Below the pieces are notes generated by a model. It ran no database searches and was not told where the DNA came from. It saw only the letters and a list, made by a program, of their open reading frames with translations. A stretch of 64,000 nucleotides of DNA, taken from positions 139,567 to 203,566 of the forward strand of contig CAVVNR010000013.1 in the NCBI GenBank assembly GCA_963749715.1, in the 5' to 3' direction. The stretch comes from Roseiarcus sp963749715. GTDB lineage: Bacteria > Pseudomonadota > Alphaproteobacteria > Rhizobiales > Beijerinckiaceae. Shown here one piece after another: positions 19,092 through 28,072 of this stretch (position 1 is its first letter; the number at the start of each line of letters is the position of its first letter). The position numbers were made by a program, and so were the translations under genes.

Positions 19092-19481
19092 GGGAAGGAA
19101 CGCCGCCGGATCTCTGCGGCGACGGGCAACGACGAATCGTTTCAATTCTCGTCGTCTGGTCTCTCCCGGACGCCGCGCCTGGGGTCGATTCGGTGCGACT
19201 GGGCGAGCCGCGACGATCCTGGCCGAGGCGGGGCCGATCGAGGATGCTGACGCGCCCTGTCAGCGGGCGATAGACCGCGACAAGCCAAGCGCCGCGGAAA
19301 ATTGGCGGGGGGCGGCTGCGGGAACATTGCCGGCTTTGTGCGCGTTGCTGAAACGGCCGCCATTCAGCCGCCACAGTACGGGCTCACGCCTTGCACCGCG
19401 TGTCTCGCCAGATGGGTCCGCGCGCCGTGGGCGTCGCGGTTGTGGGCGTTGTCGCGGGCGGGCGTCTCGCAGGCGTGGGAA
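19092..19481. other. Intergenic, no gene seen
   Basis: About 390 bases between two forward genes. A frame continuous with the downstream gene is open from 19302 but its extra residues are rich in Cys, Trp and Arg and do not look coding. I see no repeat or RNA gene here. Confidence 0.4.
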
Positions 19482-19853
19482 ATGTCGGAAAACGAGGTTG
19501 ATTTCAGTCTTCTCTTGAGGCCGGAGATTCCGACCCGAAAGTTCGCGACAGGAGATACGATCTTCGGGGAGGGCGAACAAGGCGACGAGTTCTTTGTTAT
19601 CGTGCGCGGAATGGTCGAGATCAGGAGCGGCGACCGTCGCCTCGAAACTCTGGGTCCGAAAGGCATTTTCGGCGAAATGGCGCTGATCGACGAGAGCCCG
19701 CGCAGCGCCACCGTCGTGGCCTTGACTGACCTCACCCTGGCGCCGATCAAAGAAAAGCAGTTCCTCTTCCTGGTCAAGCATGTGCCGATGTTCGCGCTGA
19801 TGGTGATGCGCGTTCTGGCCAAACAACTCCGTCGTCAGAACAAGGCGGTCTGA
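19482..19853 (+). CDS. Single-domain cyclic nucleotide-binding protein
   Basis: A 123-residue protein that is essentially one cNMP-binding (CAP-like) domain: GDTIFGEGEQGDEFFVIVRG, the phosphate-binding cassette GEMALIDESPRSATVVA, and a C-terminal helix. No DNA-binding helix-turn-helix follows, so it is not a CRP-type transcription factor as it stands. Stand-alone domains of this type are seen in Alphaproteobacteria with unknown targets. The cassette has the Arg and Ser expected for cyclic nucleotide binding (ESPRSA). Start ATG at 19482; the ribosome site is weak. Confidence 0.8.
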   Translation: MSENEVDFSLLLRPEIPTRKFATGDTIFGEGEQGDEFFVIVRGMVEIRSGDRRLETLGPKGIFGEMALIDESPRSATVVALTDLTLAPIKEKQFLFLVKHVPMFALMVMRVLAKQLRRQNKAV

Positions 19854-20030
19854 TTCACGTCCGATGGGGGGGGTATTGCAGCAAGCCAGCCCGCCGCAGG
19901 GCGCTCCTCTCCCGCTCACCGAGGAGCCGACCTGAGCGTCGTCCGGTCCTGGCGGCGAAGCGTCTCGACGGAGCGATTTACGCCGCGCTTTGCTTCGCCC
20001 GATTTTTTATCGGCATGACGCAACTGTAGA

Positions 20031-20104
20031 TGGAGCGGGTGAAGGGAATCGAACCCTCGTATTCAGCTTGGAAGGCTGCTGCTCTACCATTGAGCTACAC
20101 CCGC
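20031..20104 (-). tRNA. tRNA-Gly (anticodon TCC)
   Basis: The reverse strand folds into a full cloverleaf: acceptor GCGGGTG pairs with CACCCGC, the anticodon loop is CTTCCAA giving anticodon TCC, the T loop is GGTTCGATTCC, and the encoded CCA end is at 20033-20031. All invariant positions appear normal. Confidence 0.95.
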
Positions 20105-20297
20105 GACTTGAGCGCGCGTTTCTTCGCAATCCGGGGCGGCGAAGTCAATGCGGGGGCAGCGCCCATCGCCGGAATGCCACCGGCGTCCGATCCGACAAAA
20201 ACCATCTCCTGCGAAAACACGCACCCCTCCTGAAACCTTCCGTCGCCTGCTCCGTAACATCAAAGCTGGATCAGGGGCGAACAGGCGAGGGACAACC

Positions 20298-20879
20298 ATG
20301 TGCTTTCGAAAGCGTCATCCACAAGCAACCGCGGCGGCCGCTCTGGCCCTAGGATTTTGTGCGTTTTCCATGGCCGGCGCCGAGGCGGCAAATGTCGCCT
20401 TCTACCCCGACGCCAATTTCCGCTCCATGCCATACACAATCAGCTTGGACGGCGGAGCGGCGACTTTTACTTTCACTTATGTCAATGACGGCCTTAACGC
20501 CGACGCGGTTTCCACAGGGGGCAACGCATCGGTGAACTCGTTTGAGCCGGGTCCAACGCCCATTCCCTTTAAGCTCGGATCGTTCATCGGCGCCAACGGC
20601 TATGAGAGTTTCACCGCGTTTCCATCCCCGGCCGAGATCCTCTATTCCGTCGCCGAGGACAGCATCGGTATCGAATTTCAATTGCCCGACGGGAATCACT
20701 ACGGCTACGTCACGACGTATGGACCCGAGGTCATTCAATACGGCTACAACGACGCGAGCGGCGCCTCGATCGCGACGGGCGCGGCCGCGCCGGAACCAGC
20801 GACTTGGGTCATGCTCATCGTCGGTCTCGGGGTATTGGGTGCGTTCGCTCGTCCGGGCGCCAGAAAGAGCCTCGCATAA
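20298..20879 (+). CDS. PEP-CTERM-anchored exported protein
   Basis: A 193-residue exported protein. It has a signal peptide (residues 1-33, ending AGAEA), a beta-rich body with no family I recognise, and a C-terminal sorting signal PEPATWVMLIVGLGVLGAFA followed by basic RPGARK. That is a PEP-CTERM signal, normally cut by an exosortase and linked to biofilm or exopolysaccharide production. No exosortase gene is in the window. Start ATG at 20298, after a modest GAGGG site. It converges on the ferritin-like gene across a strong hairpin. Confidence 0.75.
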   Translation: MCFRKRHPQATAAAALALGFCAFSMAGAEAANVAFYPDANFRSMPYTISLDGGAATFTFTYVNDGLNADAVSTGGNASVNSFEPGPTPIPFKLGSFIGANGYESFTAFPSPAEILYSVAEDSIGIEFQLPDGNHYGYVTTYGPEVIQYGYNDASGASIATGAAAPEPATWVMLIVGLGVLGAFARPGARKSLA

Positions 20880-20911
20880 CGGACCCGGCTCGCCTGCCGG
20901 ATGCGGGCCCG

Positions 20912-20952
20912 CAAATAAAAATCCGCGGCCAAGCGAAACGCATTGGCCGCGG
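20912..20952 (-). terminator. Rho-independent terminator between convergent genes
   Basis: A perfect 10-base stem, CCGCGGCCAA (20923-20932) and TTGGCCGCGG (20943-20952), with a ten-base loop. Read on the reverse strand it is followed directly by ATTTTTATTT, so it should end the ferritin-like transcript. It may also slow the PEP-CTERM transcript from the other side, where only a weaker GTCTTTC follows. Confidence 0.8.
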
Positions 20953-20966
20953 GTCTTTCGCGACCC

Positions 20967-21933
20967 TCAGCTTGTGATGGCGCCGTTCAACCCCTTTGGA
21001 AAGAACAGGCCGCTCGTCGCATTCTTGGCTCCATAGACGATATTGAGGACCTGCCGCGTTGTGCGGTCGTAGGCGATTGCGTTGTTGCCCGGAGGATTGT
21101 TGGTCGGGAAACCGCCGAGGAGCGACCCGTTTAGGCTGTTGCTGGCGTCGGTGATCGTCGGCGCCGAGGTTGTGCCGACCCCCCGATCGTCAACATTCTG
21201 CGTCCCGGCGGTGCCGTCGAGGGTGGCGCGCACGTTGGAGATCGCCGCGGTCTGGCTCTGCATGTTGTTGGCGAAGAGAACCGTGCGGATGAGCCCGGCA
21301 TGATAGGCCTCAACCGCAAGAATTCCCGCCGCCTTATCGAGGTAAGCCTTGTTCGAGATCAGGGGCGCGGCTCCATGATAGGCGGTTACGCCGACATCCT
21401 CGAACACGTAAGCCGCGAGCAGGAAGTTCATATCATTGGCGAAAGCGTCGAAATTCGAGCCAAGTCCCGCTATGCTGGCGAGTGTCGAGAAACTCGAGAC
21501 AAAATCGATCGCCGGACATGAGATGAAGGACCCGGTCGCGGCGGTGAGGGCGGCCTGAAGGAACTCTACGTGCTTGAGTTCCTCGCCGGCGATCTCCCGC
21601 GCGTAGGCCGCCACCAGCGGCGACGTGAAGGGGACTTCTTGGCCTCCAGTCACCGCGCCAGGGTTGGGTCCAAGCATGGAGGGTCCGAGGCCATGGCCGC
21701 GCGCGGCGCGCTGATAGAACTCGGCTTCGAGATACTCGAGGTTAAGAGCGAACTCGAGGATCGCGACATCGAGGTTGGTCTCCGTCGCAGCCAAGGCATT
21801 GGTCCGGCCAAGGCCGCTCGCGCCAAAGGCTGCGGCGCCCGCCGCCCCCAGCCCGAGGCCGCGAAGAAAATCTCGCCGCGCCGTTCTTTTCGTCGGATAA
21901 TCAACGCCTGATTGATTGACTTGAACTCGCCAT
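20967..21933 (-). CDS. Tat-exported ferritin-like domain protein (probable frameshift near the start)
   Basis: A ferritin-like (PF13668-type) protein of about 310 residues. Metal-binding helices are visible in LEFALNLEYLEAEFYQRAA and AGEELKHVEFLQAAL. The frame upstream of 21794 continues with TARRDFLRGLGLGAAGAAAF, a twin-arginine signal, but has no start codon of its own. An ATG at 21933 with an excellent AGGAGAGG site opens the next frame and stops after ten codons near 21904, so one base is probably missing or extra there. I give the whole span; the in-frame TTG at 21794 would drop the signal peptide and is unlikely to be real. Confidence 0.7.
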
Positions 21934-22116
21934 GGAGCCTCTCCTCATTGCCAGCGACATCCCGGGTCGTTTTCAGCGCTAGGCGCTGGTGGCCCGGAGG
22001 CCCGCCATGGGCCCCAATGGGAGTTTACGGACGTCTCAGAGGAAAGTTTCGCCCACGAACGCGGATGGCCAGTGTCGCGCTTCCGCGCATCGAGCGCGCG
22101 TTTCCGCGCGACGAAG

Positions 22117-22557
22117 TCAATGCGGCGCTCGGGGGTCGCGTTGTGATCCGCGCGCTCGTTCCGGCGCGTCCGCGTCGATCGTGCGAGCCAGGAAGAACAC
22201 CGAAATGAATTGCAGCGCGGCGATCGCCAGTGAGCCGGTCGTCTTGCCGACGTCGTCCTGAAACGCGCCGACGCCGGCGTCCAGCAGTTGCACGACGCCC
22301 GCCAAAGCTCCGAGAACGAGGAGAGCCTTAGCCGACTGCCTGTAGATCGCCACAAATACAAATAACGCGAGGGGAATCGTGCGGGCCGCCGCGTAGAGAG
22401 CGAAAATCTGCGAAGCGTGACCGGGCGGGTCGGCGGCCGGAAGAATGGACTGGGGGCTGAAGAGCCCGGCGAGCGAAAAGCCACTCGCCACAAGAACATT
22501 GATCCCGGTTACGATTGAGGCGCCGCGCATTGCCGCGGCTCCGGAAACGCTTGTCAT
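22117..22557 (-). CDS. Small integral membrane protein, unknown function
   Basis: A 146-residue protein with four probable membrane helices (about residues 10-30, 50-70, 75-95, 105-125) and a short charged tail. No motif allows a function. Adjacent TTG (22560) and ATG (22557) could both start it; I choose the ATG, with GGAG about seven bases upstream. It stands alone on the reverse strand, divergent from ilvD. Members of DUF4345-like or DoxX-like families look broadly similar, but I cannot place it. Confidence 0.6.
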   Translation of the reverse strand: MTSVSGAAAMRGASIVTGINVLVASGFSLAGLFSPQSILPAADPPGHASQIFALYAAARTIPLALFVFVAIYRQSAKALLVLGALAGVVQLLDAGVGAFQDDVGKTTGSLAIAALQFISVFFLARTIDADAPERARGSQRDPRAPH

Positions 22558-22668
22558 CAATGGCTCCGTGGCTTCGCGGCGCGATTAGCATATCCTTCTC
22601 CACCGGCGCTCGATCGGGATGCGATTCGATGGACCGGGCGCCCTTCGCGCTCTCCCTTGCTGGCGGGC

Positions 22669-22726
22669 GGGTGAAAATGCGATTATGACGGCGCGTCGGC
22701 GCAAGGCGCGCCTGCCGTTTTCACCC
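22669..22726 (+). promoter_or_regulatory. Structured leader just before ilvD
   Basis: GGGTGAAAA (22669-22677) is an exact inverted copy of TTTTCACCC (22718-22726). Inside lie further complementary pieces, ACGGCGCG and CGCG..GCCGT. The resulting long hairpin ends 12 bases before the ilvD ATG, next to its weak ribosome site (AGGCG). It could influence ilvD translation or transcript stability. No known riboswitch class is recognised. Confidence 0.4.
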
Positions 22727-22738
22727 AATAGGCGAAAC

Positions 22739-24580
22739 ATGCCTCCTTATCGCTCCCGCACTTCGACCCATGGCCGCAACATGGCGGGCGCGCGTGGCCT
22801 TTGGCGCGCGACCGGGATGCGCGACGGCGATTTCGGCAAGCCGATCATCGCGGTCGCCAATTCCTTCACCCAGTTCGTGCCCGGCCACGTGCACCTGAAG
22901 GATTTGGGCCAATTGGTCGCGCGCGAGATCGAGGCGGCGGGCGGCGTCGCCAAGGAATTCAACACCATCGCCGTCGACGACGGCATCGCGATGGGCCACG
23001 ACGGCATGCTCTATTCGCTGCCCTCGCGCGAGGTCATCGCCGACAGCGTCGAATATATGGCCAACGCCCATTGCGCCGACGCGCTGGTGTGCATCTCGAA
23101 TTGCGACAAGATCACCCCCGGCATGCTGATGGCGGCGCTGCGCCTCAATATCCCCGCTGTGTTCGTGTCCGGCGGGCCGATGGAGGCGGGCAAGGTCAAG
23201 CTCTCGACCGGGGCGCGCAAGGTCGACCTCATCGACGCGATGGTCGCGGCGGCCGATTCCAAAGTGTCCGACGCCGACGTCGCGGTGATCGAGCGCTCCG
23301 CCTGCCCGACCTGCGGCTCGTGCTCGGGCATGTTCACCGCCAACTCGATGAACTGCCTGACCGAAGCGCTTGGACTGTCGCTGCCCGGCAACGGCACGGT
23401 GGTGGCGACTCACGCGGACCGAAGACGCCTGTTCGTCGAGGCGGGGCATCTCGTCGTCGATCTGGCGCGACGCTGGTACGAGGAGGGCGACGAGGGCGCG
23501 CTGCCGCGCGGCGTTGCTACGTTCAAGGCCTTCGAGAACGCAATGACGCTCGACATCGCCATGGGTGGATCGACCAACACCGTGCTGCACTTGCTCGCCG
23601 CCGCGCATGAGGGCGAAGTCGATTTCACCATGGCCGACATCGACCGGCTGTCGCGTCGCGTGCCGGTCCTGTGCAAGGTCGCCCCGTCCGTGCCGGACGT
23701 GCATGTCGAGGACGTCCATCGCGCCGGCGGGGTGATGGGAATATTAGGGGAACTCGATCGCGCCGGCCTGCTCAATCGCGAGGTCCGGATGGTCCACGCC
23801 GAGTCGCTCGAGCATGCGCTGTCGCGCAACGACATCATGCGCGCGAAGAGCAAGGCGACGCGCGAGTTCTTCCTCGCCGCTCCCGGCGGCGTGCCGACCC
23901 AGGTCGCGTTCAGCCAGTCGGCGCGCTATCCCTCGCTCGACGACGATCGCGCCAAGGGCGTGATCCGCGACGCCGCGCACGCTTTCTCCAAGGACGGCGG
24001 CCTCGCTGTGCTCTACGGCAACATCGCCCTCGACGGCTCGATCGTGAAGACGGCGGGGGTCGACGAGGGCAATCTCAAGTTCAGGGGACCAGCGCGCATC
24101 TTCGAAAGCCAGGACGACGCGGTGCAGGGGATCCTGAGCGACAAGGTCGGCGCGGGCGACGTGGTCGTCATCCGCTACGAGGGGCCGCGCGGGGGTCCTG
24201 GCATGCAGGAGATGCTCTATCCGACCAGCTATCTGAAATCGCGCGGCCTCGGCAAGGCTTGCGCCTTGGTCACCGATGGGCGTTTCTCCGGCGGCACCTC
24301 GGGCCTATCGATCGGCCATGTCTCCCCCGAAGCGGCCGAAGGCGGCGCGATCGCGCTGATCGAAGAGGGCGACCTCATCGCCATCGACATCCCCGCCCGT
24401 TCGATCGACGTCATCGTCGACGATGCGACGCTCAGTCAGCGCCGGGCGGCGATGGAGGCCAGGGCCGCAGGCGCATGGAAGCCGGCCAAAAAGCGCAAGC
24501 GGCAGATCACCACGGCGCTGCGCGCTTACGCGGCGTTCGCCACCAGCGCGGCGCGCGGGGCGGTGCGCGAAGTGCCGTAA
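22739..24580 (+). CDS. ilvD: Dihydroxy-acid dehydratase
   Basis: A 613-residue IlvD that dehydrates 2,3-dihydroxy-3-methylbutanoate (and the methylpentanoate analogue) in valine, leucine and isoleucine synthesis. Iron-sulfur ligand regions are visible as ISNCDKITPGM and CPTCGSCSGMFTANSMNCL, and the C-terminal GRFSGGTSGLSIGHVSPEA is typical. Length matches E. coli IlvD (616). I start at the ATG at 22739, since MPPYRSRTSTHGRN is the normal N-terminus; the frame is open further up through the hairpin leader. Confidence 0.95.
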   Translation: MPPYRSRTSTHGRNMAGARGLWRATGMRDGDFGKPIIAVANSFTQFVPGHVHLKDLGQLVAREIEAAGGVAKEFNTIAVDDGIAMGHDGMLYSLPSREVIADSVEYMANAHCADALVCISNCDKITPGMLMAALRLNIPAVFVSGGPMEAGKVKLSTGARKVDLIDAMVAAADSKVSDADVAVIERSACPTCGSCSGMFTANSMNCLTEALGLSLPGNGTVVATHADRRRLFVEAGHLVVDLARRWYEEGDEGALPRGVATFKAFENAMTLDIAMGGSTNTVLHLLAAAHEGEVDFTMADIDRLSRRVPVLCKVAPSVPDVHVEDVHRAGGVMGILGELDRAGLLNREVRMVHAESLEHALSRNDIMRAKSKATREFFLAAPGGVPTQVAFSQSARYPSLDDDRAKGVIRDAAHAFSKDGGLAVLYGNIALDGSIVKTAGVDEGNLKFRGPARIFESQDDAVQGILSDKVGAGDVVVIRYEGPRGGPGMQEMLYPTSYLKSRGLGKACALVTDGRFSGGTSGLSIGHVSPEAAEGGAIALIEEGDLIAIDIPARSIDVIVDDATLSQRRAAMEARAAGAWKPAKKRKRQITTALRAYAAFATSAARGAVREVP

Positions 24581-24590
24581 AGCGGTTTTC

Positions 24591-25967
24591 ATGTTCGAGG
24601 CGCTCAGCGCGCGGTCGATCGCCTCGCGCCTGTTTCTTTCGGCGGCGTTCTGGAGCACGCTGATCCTGGCGCTCGCCGGCCTCGGCCTGAGCGCGCTCAA
24701 CAAGCGGTGGACGGAAGCCAATTTCGACGACCAGCTCGGCGTTTACCTCAAGGCGCTGGTCGCCAATGTCGTCATTCCGAGCGAGGAATCGAAGAACGGC
24801 GGCTCCACAGCCGTCGCGCCGCAATTCGAGCTCGCCTATTCCGGCTGGTATTGGCAGATCACCCGCACCGACGTGAATCCGCCGGAAATCCGCGCCTCGA
24901 AGTCGCTGTTTGCGACCCAGCTTCCGCATCTGGTCGCCGTCGGCGACCACGGCGCCATTCTCAGCGGCTACGCGGTCGGGCCGGGCGGGCACGAACTGAG
25001 GATGATCGAGCGCGAGATCGACGCCGGAGACGAAGGGCGCTTCCTGGTGCAGGTCGCCGCCAATGCCGACGTGATCGAGGCGCAGGAGCATAGCTTCGAA
25101 GGCGCCCTGGCGGCGACCTTTCTGACCCTGGCGCTCGCGCTGATCGGCTCGACCGCGCTCGCGGTCCGCTTCGGCCTGCGTCCGCTGCGAGTCCTGCAGG
25201 AAGGGGTGGCCGCTATCCGCCGCGGCGAGACCGAACGCATCGCCGGCGAATTTCCGCAGGACGTCGCGCCGCTGGCGACCGAAGTCAATCAGCTCATCGA
25301 CGCCAACCGGGAAATCGTCGAGCGCGCGCGAACGCAAGTCGGCAATCTCGCCCACGCGCTTAAGACGCCACTCAGCGTCTTGATGAACGAGGCCGATGCG
25401 ATGAGCCCCACCTTGCCGGAAAAGGTCTACGAGCAGGCCGAGATCATGCGCCGCCAGGTGGCGTTCTATCTCGACCGCGCGCGCGCCGCCGCCCGCGCCA
25501 GGACATTCGGGCTGGCGACGGAAGTAAGGCCGGTGGTCGAGGGACTCGTTCGCACCTACGAGAAGCTGCATGACGACCGGACGCTGACGTTCGACGTCGA
25601 ATTGGAGCCCGGCCTCAAGTTCCGCGGCGAGGCGCAGGATCTCACCGATCTGATCGGCAACCTGCTCGACAACGCGGGAAAGTGGGGGCGCGAGCGGGTG
25701 TCAATTCGCGCGGCGCGCGCGGCCGGGGGCGAGCATGACCCTGCTCCCTTTCTCATCGCCGAGATCGACGATGACGGCCCGGGCCTCGACAGAAGCGCGC
25801 GCGCCGCCGCGGTCGAGCGCGGGAAACGCCTCGACGAATCGCGGCCCGGCTCCGGCCTCGGGCTGTCGATCGTCGTCGATCTCGCCTCGATCTACGGCGG
25901 TTCGCTCGAGCTCGACGAAAGCCCGCTCGGGGGTCTGCGCGCGATTCTGAAGCTGCCATGCGCTTGA
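24591..25967 (+). CDS. PhoQ-like sensor histidine kinase
   Basis: A 458-residue membrane histidine kinase. Transmembrane helix near residues 15-35, a periplasmic sensor loop to about 175, a second helix near 180-200, HAMP-like linker, the dimerisation helix with the phospho-accepting His in NLAHALKTPLSVL, and an ATP-binding domain with LLDNAGKWG (N box), IDDDGPGL (G1) and GSGLGLSIV (G2). No response regulator gene is adjacent; ilvD lies just upstream. In related genomes such kinases pair with an OmpR-type regulator. Ligand unknown. Confidence 0.85.
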   Translation: MFEALSARSIASRLFLSAAFWSTLILALAGLGLSALNKRWTEANFDDQLGVYLKALVANVVIPSEESKNGGSTAVAPQFELAYSGWYWQITRTDVNPPEIRASKSLFATQLPHLVAVGDHGAILSGYAVGPGGHELRMIEREIDAGDEGRFLVQVAANADVIEAQEHSFEGALAATFLTLALALIGSTALAVRFGLRPLRVLQEGVAAIRRGETERIAGEFPQDVAPLATEVNQLIDANREIVERARTQVGNLAHALKTPLSVLMNEADAMSPTLPEKVYEQAEIMRRQVAFYLDRARAAARARTFGLATEVRPVVEGLVRTYEKLHDDRTLTFDVELEPGLKFRGEAQDLTDLIGNLLDNAGKWGRERVSIRAARAAGGEHDPAPFLIAEIDDDGPGLDRSARAAAVERGKRLDESRPGSGLGLSIVVDLASIYGGSLELDESPLGGLRAILKLPCA

Positions 25968-26023
25968 GGGCGCGAGCCTTGACCGGCGAAACGCGAACGG
26001 CTTTGTGGGAACGAAAGGGAACG

Positions 26024-26437
26024 ATGCAGCGGACGCTTCTTGTCATCCTCGCCCTGGGGCCGCTCAGCCTTGCCGGCTGTTCGAGCCTTGGCTCGGGTGG
26101 GGCGCCGGAGGCCGTCGTCGCCGCCCCCGCGGAACCGGCCGCCCCGGCGATTCCGACCGGCGCGGCGCTCGGTGGCGTGCTTGGCGGGCCCGTCGGGACG
26201 TCGCTGAGCGACAGCGACCGCCAAACGGCGTGGGAGGCGCAGGTCGCCGCGCTCGATTCGGGTCAAAGGCGCTCCTGGCGCGGCTCGCATGGCGTGTTCG
26301 GCTACGTCGAGCCGGGCGCCCCAGCCGGCGGCGGTTGTCGCGCCTATTCCCAGACCATCTATATCGCCGGCCGGCCGAACCGCGGCCGCGGGACGGGGTG
26401 CAAACAGCCGGACGGCGGCTGGAAAATGACGAGCTGA
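26024..26437 (+). CDS. Lipoprotein of the 17-kDa surface antigen type
   Basis: A 137-residue lipoprotein. It has a signal with lipobox LSLAGC (Cys at about residue 18), a Pro/Ala-rich linker, a Gly-rich segment GAALGGVLGGPVGTSL like the glycine-zipper of the rickettsial 17-kDa antigen family, and a conserved C-terminal part with RAYSQTIYIAGRPNRGRGTGCKQ. Such proteins sit in the outer membrane. I choose the ATG at 26024, directly before the signal peptide; the upstream open part overlaps the kinase gene. Confidence 0.75.
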   Translation: MQRTLLVILALGPLSLAGCSSLGSGGAPEAVVAAPAEPAAPAIPTGAALGGVLGGPVGTSLSDSDRQTAWEAQVAALDSGQRRSWRGSHGVFGYVEPGAPAGGGCRAYSQTIYIAGRPNRGRGTGCKQPDGGWKMTS

Positions 26438-26525
26438 GGTTTTGACGAGACCTCAACTTCGCTTTGGGATAACAGAGCGCGGACTTTCCGAGGGCCTTCG
26501 CCAAAGGCCGCCCTGAGGCTGATTG

Positions 26526-27623
26526 ATGTTGTGGTTCGTGCTCGCGGGAATGGCCGCTTTTGTGGTCCTTGCCGTGCTTTTGCCGCTTATTCGTCCGGCG
26601 TCGAGCGCGGACGCGGACGCCGCCGCCAATGAAGCGGCGTTCTATAAGGCGCAGCTCGCGGAAATCGGCCGCGACCTCGAGCGCGGCTTATTGCCGCAAG
26701 GGGAGGCCGAGAGCGCGCGCGCCGAAGCCGCGCGCCGCCTCATCGCCGCGGCGTCCGGACCCTTGCGGGCGGCGACGCCGGCGGCCCCGCGCAACCGGCT
26801 GGCGGCGGCGGCGCTGATCGCCGTCGGACTTCCGGCGATCGCCTTTCCGCTCTATGCCCTCCTCGGCCAGCCCCTGATGCCTGACGAGCCGCTGGCAAGC
26901 CGCAATGTTCAGCCGCAGACCAATGGCGAGATCGAGGCTGCGGTCGCGGCGGTCGAGGCGCGACTCATCGCCAAGCCCGACGACGGCAAGGGCTGGGCGG
27001 TGATCGCGCCGGTCTATATGCGCCTCGAACGCTACGCCGACGCCGCGCACGCCTATGCCGAGGCGCTTCGTCTGGTCGGCGAGGATCCCCTGCGCCGCGC
27101 CGCCTATGGCGAAGCGCTGGTCGCCGCGGCGGGCGGCGTGGTCACCGACGAAGCGCGTCAGGCGTTCGATCGCGCGCTCGCCGAACAGCCAAGCCAGCCC
27201 CAGGCGCGCTTCTATCTCGCGCTCGGCGCCGAGCAGGACGGCAAGAAAGCCGAAGCGATCCGCGCCTACGATCAGCTCATCGCCGATTCGCCGCCCGATG
27301 CGCCCTGGCGGAGCGTGGTGAGCGCGCGCCTCGCCGGCCTCAAGGGCGAGCCGGCCCCGGTTGTGGCGGGCGCGGGCGCCATCCCCGAGGTGCAGCGGCC
27401 GATGATCGAAGGCATGGTCACCCGGCTCGCTACGCGGCTCGCGAGCAACGGCGGCAGCGTGGACGAATGGTCGCGCCTTATTCGCGCCTATGCGGTGTTG
27501 CATGAGGCTGACAAGGCCAAGGCGGCGCTGGCCGACGCCCGCAAGGCGCTCGCGCCCGACCCGAACGCGGTCGCAAGCCTCGACGCGCTGGCGCGCGATC
27601 TTGGCCTAGGAGACGCCAATTGA
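26526..27623 (+). CDS. ccmI: Cytochrome c maturation protein CcmI (CycH)
   Basis: A 365-residue apocytochrome c chaperone. Two N-terminal membrane helices (about 1-20 and 92-110) enclose a cytoplasmic loop; the rest is a periplasmic TPR domain (AVIAPVYMRLERYADAAHAY and following repeats) that holds the C-terminus of apocytochromes for heme ligation by CcmF/CcmH. The track TTG three bases earlier is less likely than the ATG at 26526. Its stop overlaps the ccmE start (TTGA). Confidence 0.9.
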   Translation: MLWFVLAGMAAFVVLAVLLPLIRPASSADADAAANEAAFYKAQLAEIGRDLERGLLPQGEAESARAEAARRLIAAASGPLRAATPAAPRNRLAAAALIAVGLPAIAFPLYALLGQPLMPDEPLASRNVQPQTNGEIEAAVAAVEARLIAKPDDGKGWAVIAPVYMRLERYADAAHAYAEALRLVGEDPLRRAAYGEALVAAAGGVVTDEARQAFDRALAEQPSQPQARFYLALGAEQDGKKAEAIRAYDQLIADSPPDAPWRSVVSARLAGLKGEPAPVVAGAGAIPEVQRPMIEGMVTRLATRLASNGGSVDEWSRLIRAYAVLHEADKAKAALADARKALAPDPNAVASLDALARDLGLGDAN

Positions 27624-28072
27624 CCCGTCGCGGCCGCCGCCTTGCGCTCATCGCCGCCGCGCTCGCGGTCGTCGGCGCAGCGACGGGACTCGCGCTTTAT
27701 GCGCTGAGCGACAGTATCGTCTTCTTCTACAGCCCGTCCGAAGTCGCTCAGAAAGCGCTGCGGCCCGGGGCGCGGCTCAGGGTCGGAGGTCTGGTGAAGT
27801 CGGGCTCGGTCGTCAAATCCGCCGGCGAGACCGTCGCGTTCGTGGTCACCGACGGCGCCAACGATCTCAAGGTCTCCTATTCCGGCCTCCTGCCGGACCT
27901 GTTCCGCGAGGGTCAGGGCGTGGTCGCCGAAGGCGTGCTGGACGCCTCCGATCAGTTGCGGGCCGAGACGATTCTCGCCAAGCATGACGAGCGCTATATG
28001 CCGCGCGAGGTCGTCGAGGCGCTGAAGAAGCAGGGCCGCTGGCAGGAAGGGGAGGACGTCGCCAAGCCATGA
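27620..28072 (+). CDS. ccmE: Heme chaperone CcmE (CycJ)
   Basis: A 150-residue periplasmic heme chaperone. One N-terminal membrane helix (about 8-28) is followed by an OB-fold domain with RVGGLVKSGSV and the heme-binding site: His122 in LAKHDERYMP, with Tyr126 as axial ligand. It receives heme from CcmC and hands it to CcmF. The start is a TTG overlapping the ccmI stop; its own stop overlaps the ccmF ATG. Confidence 0.92.
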   Translation: MTRRGRRLALIAAALAVVGAATGLALYALSDSIVFFYSPSEVAQKALRPGARLRVGGLVKSGSVVKSAGETVAFVVTDGANDLKVSYSGLLPDLFREGQGVVAEGVLDASDQLRAETILAKHDERYMPREVVEALKKQGRWQEGEDVAKP

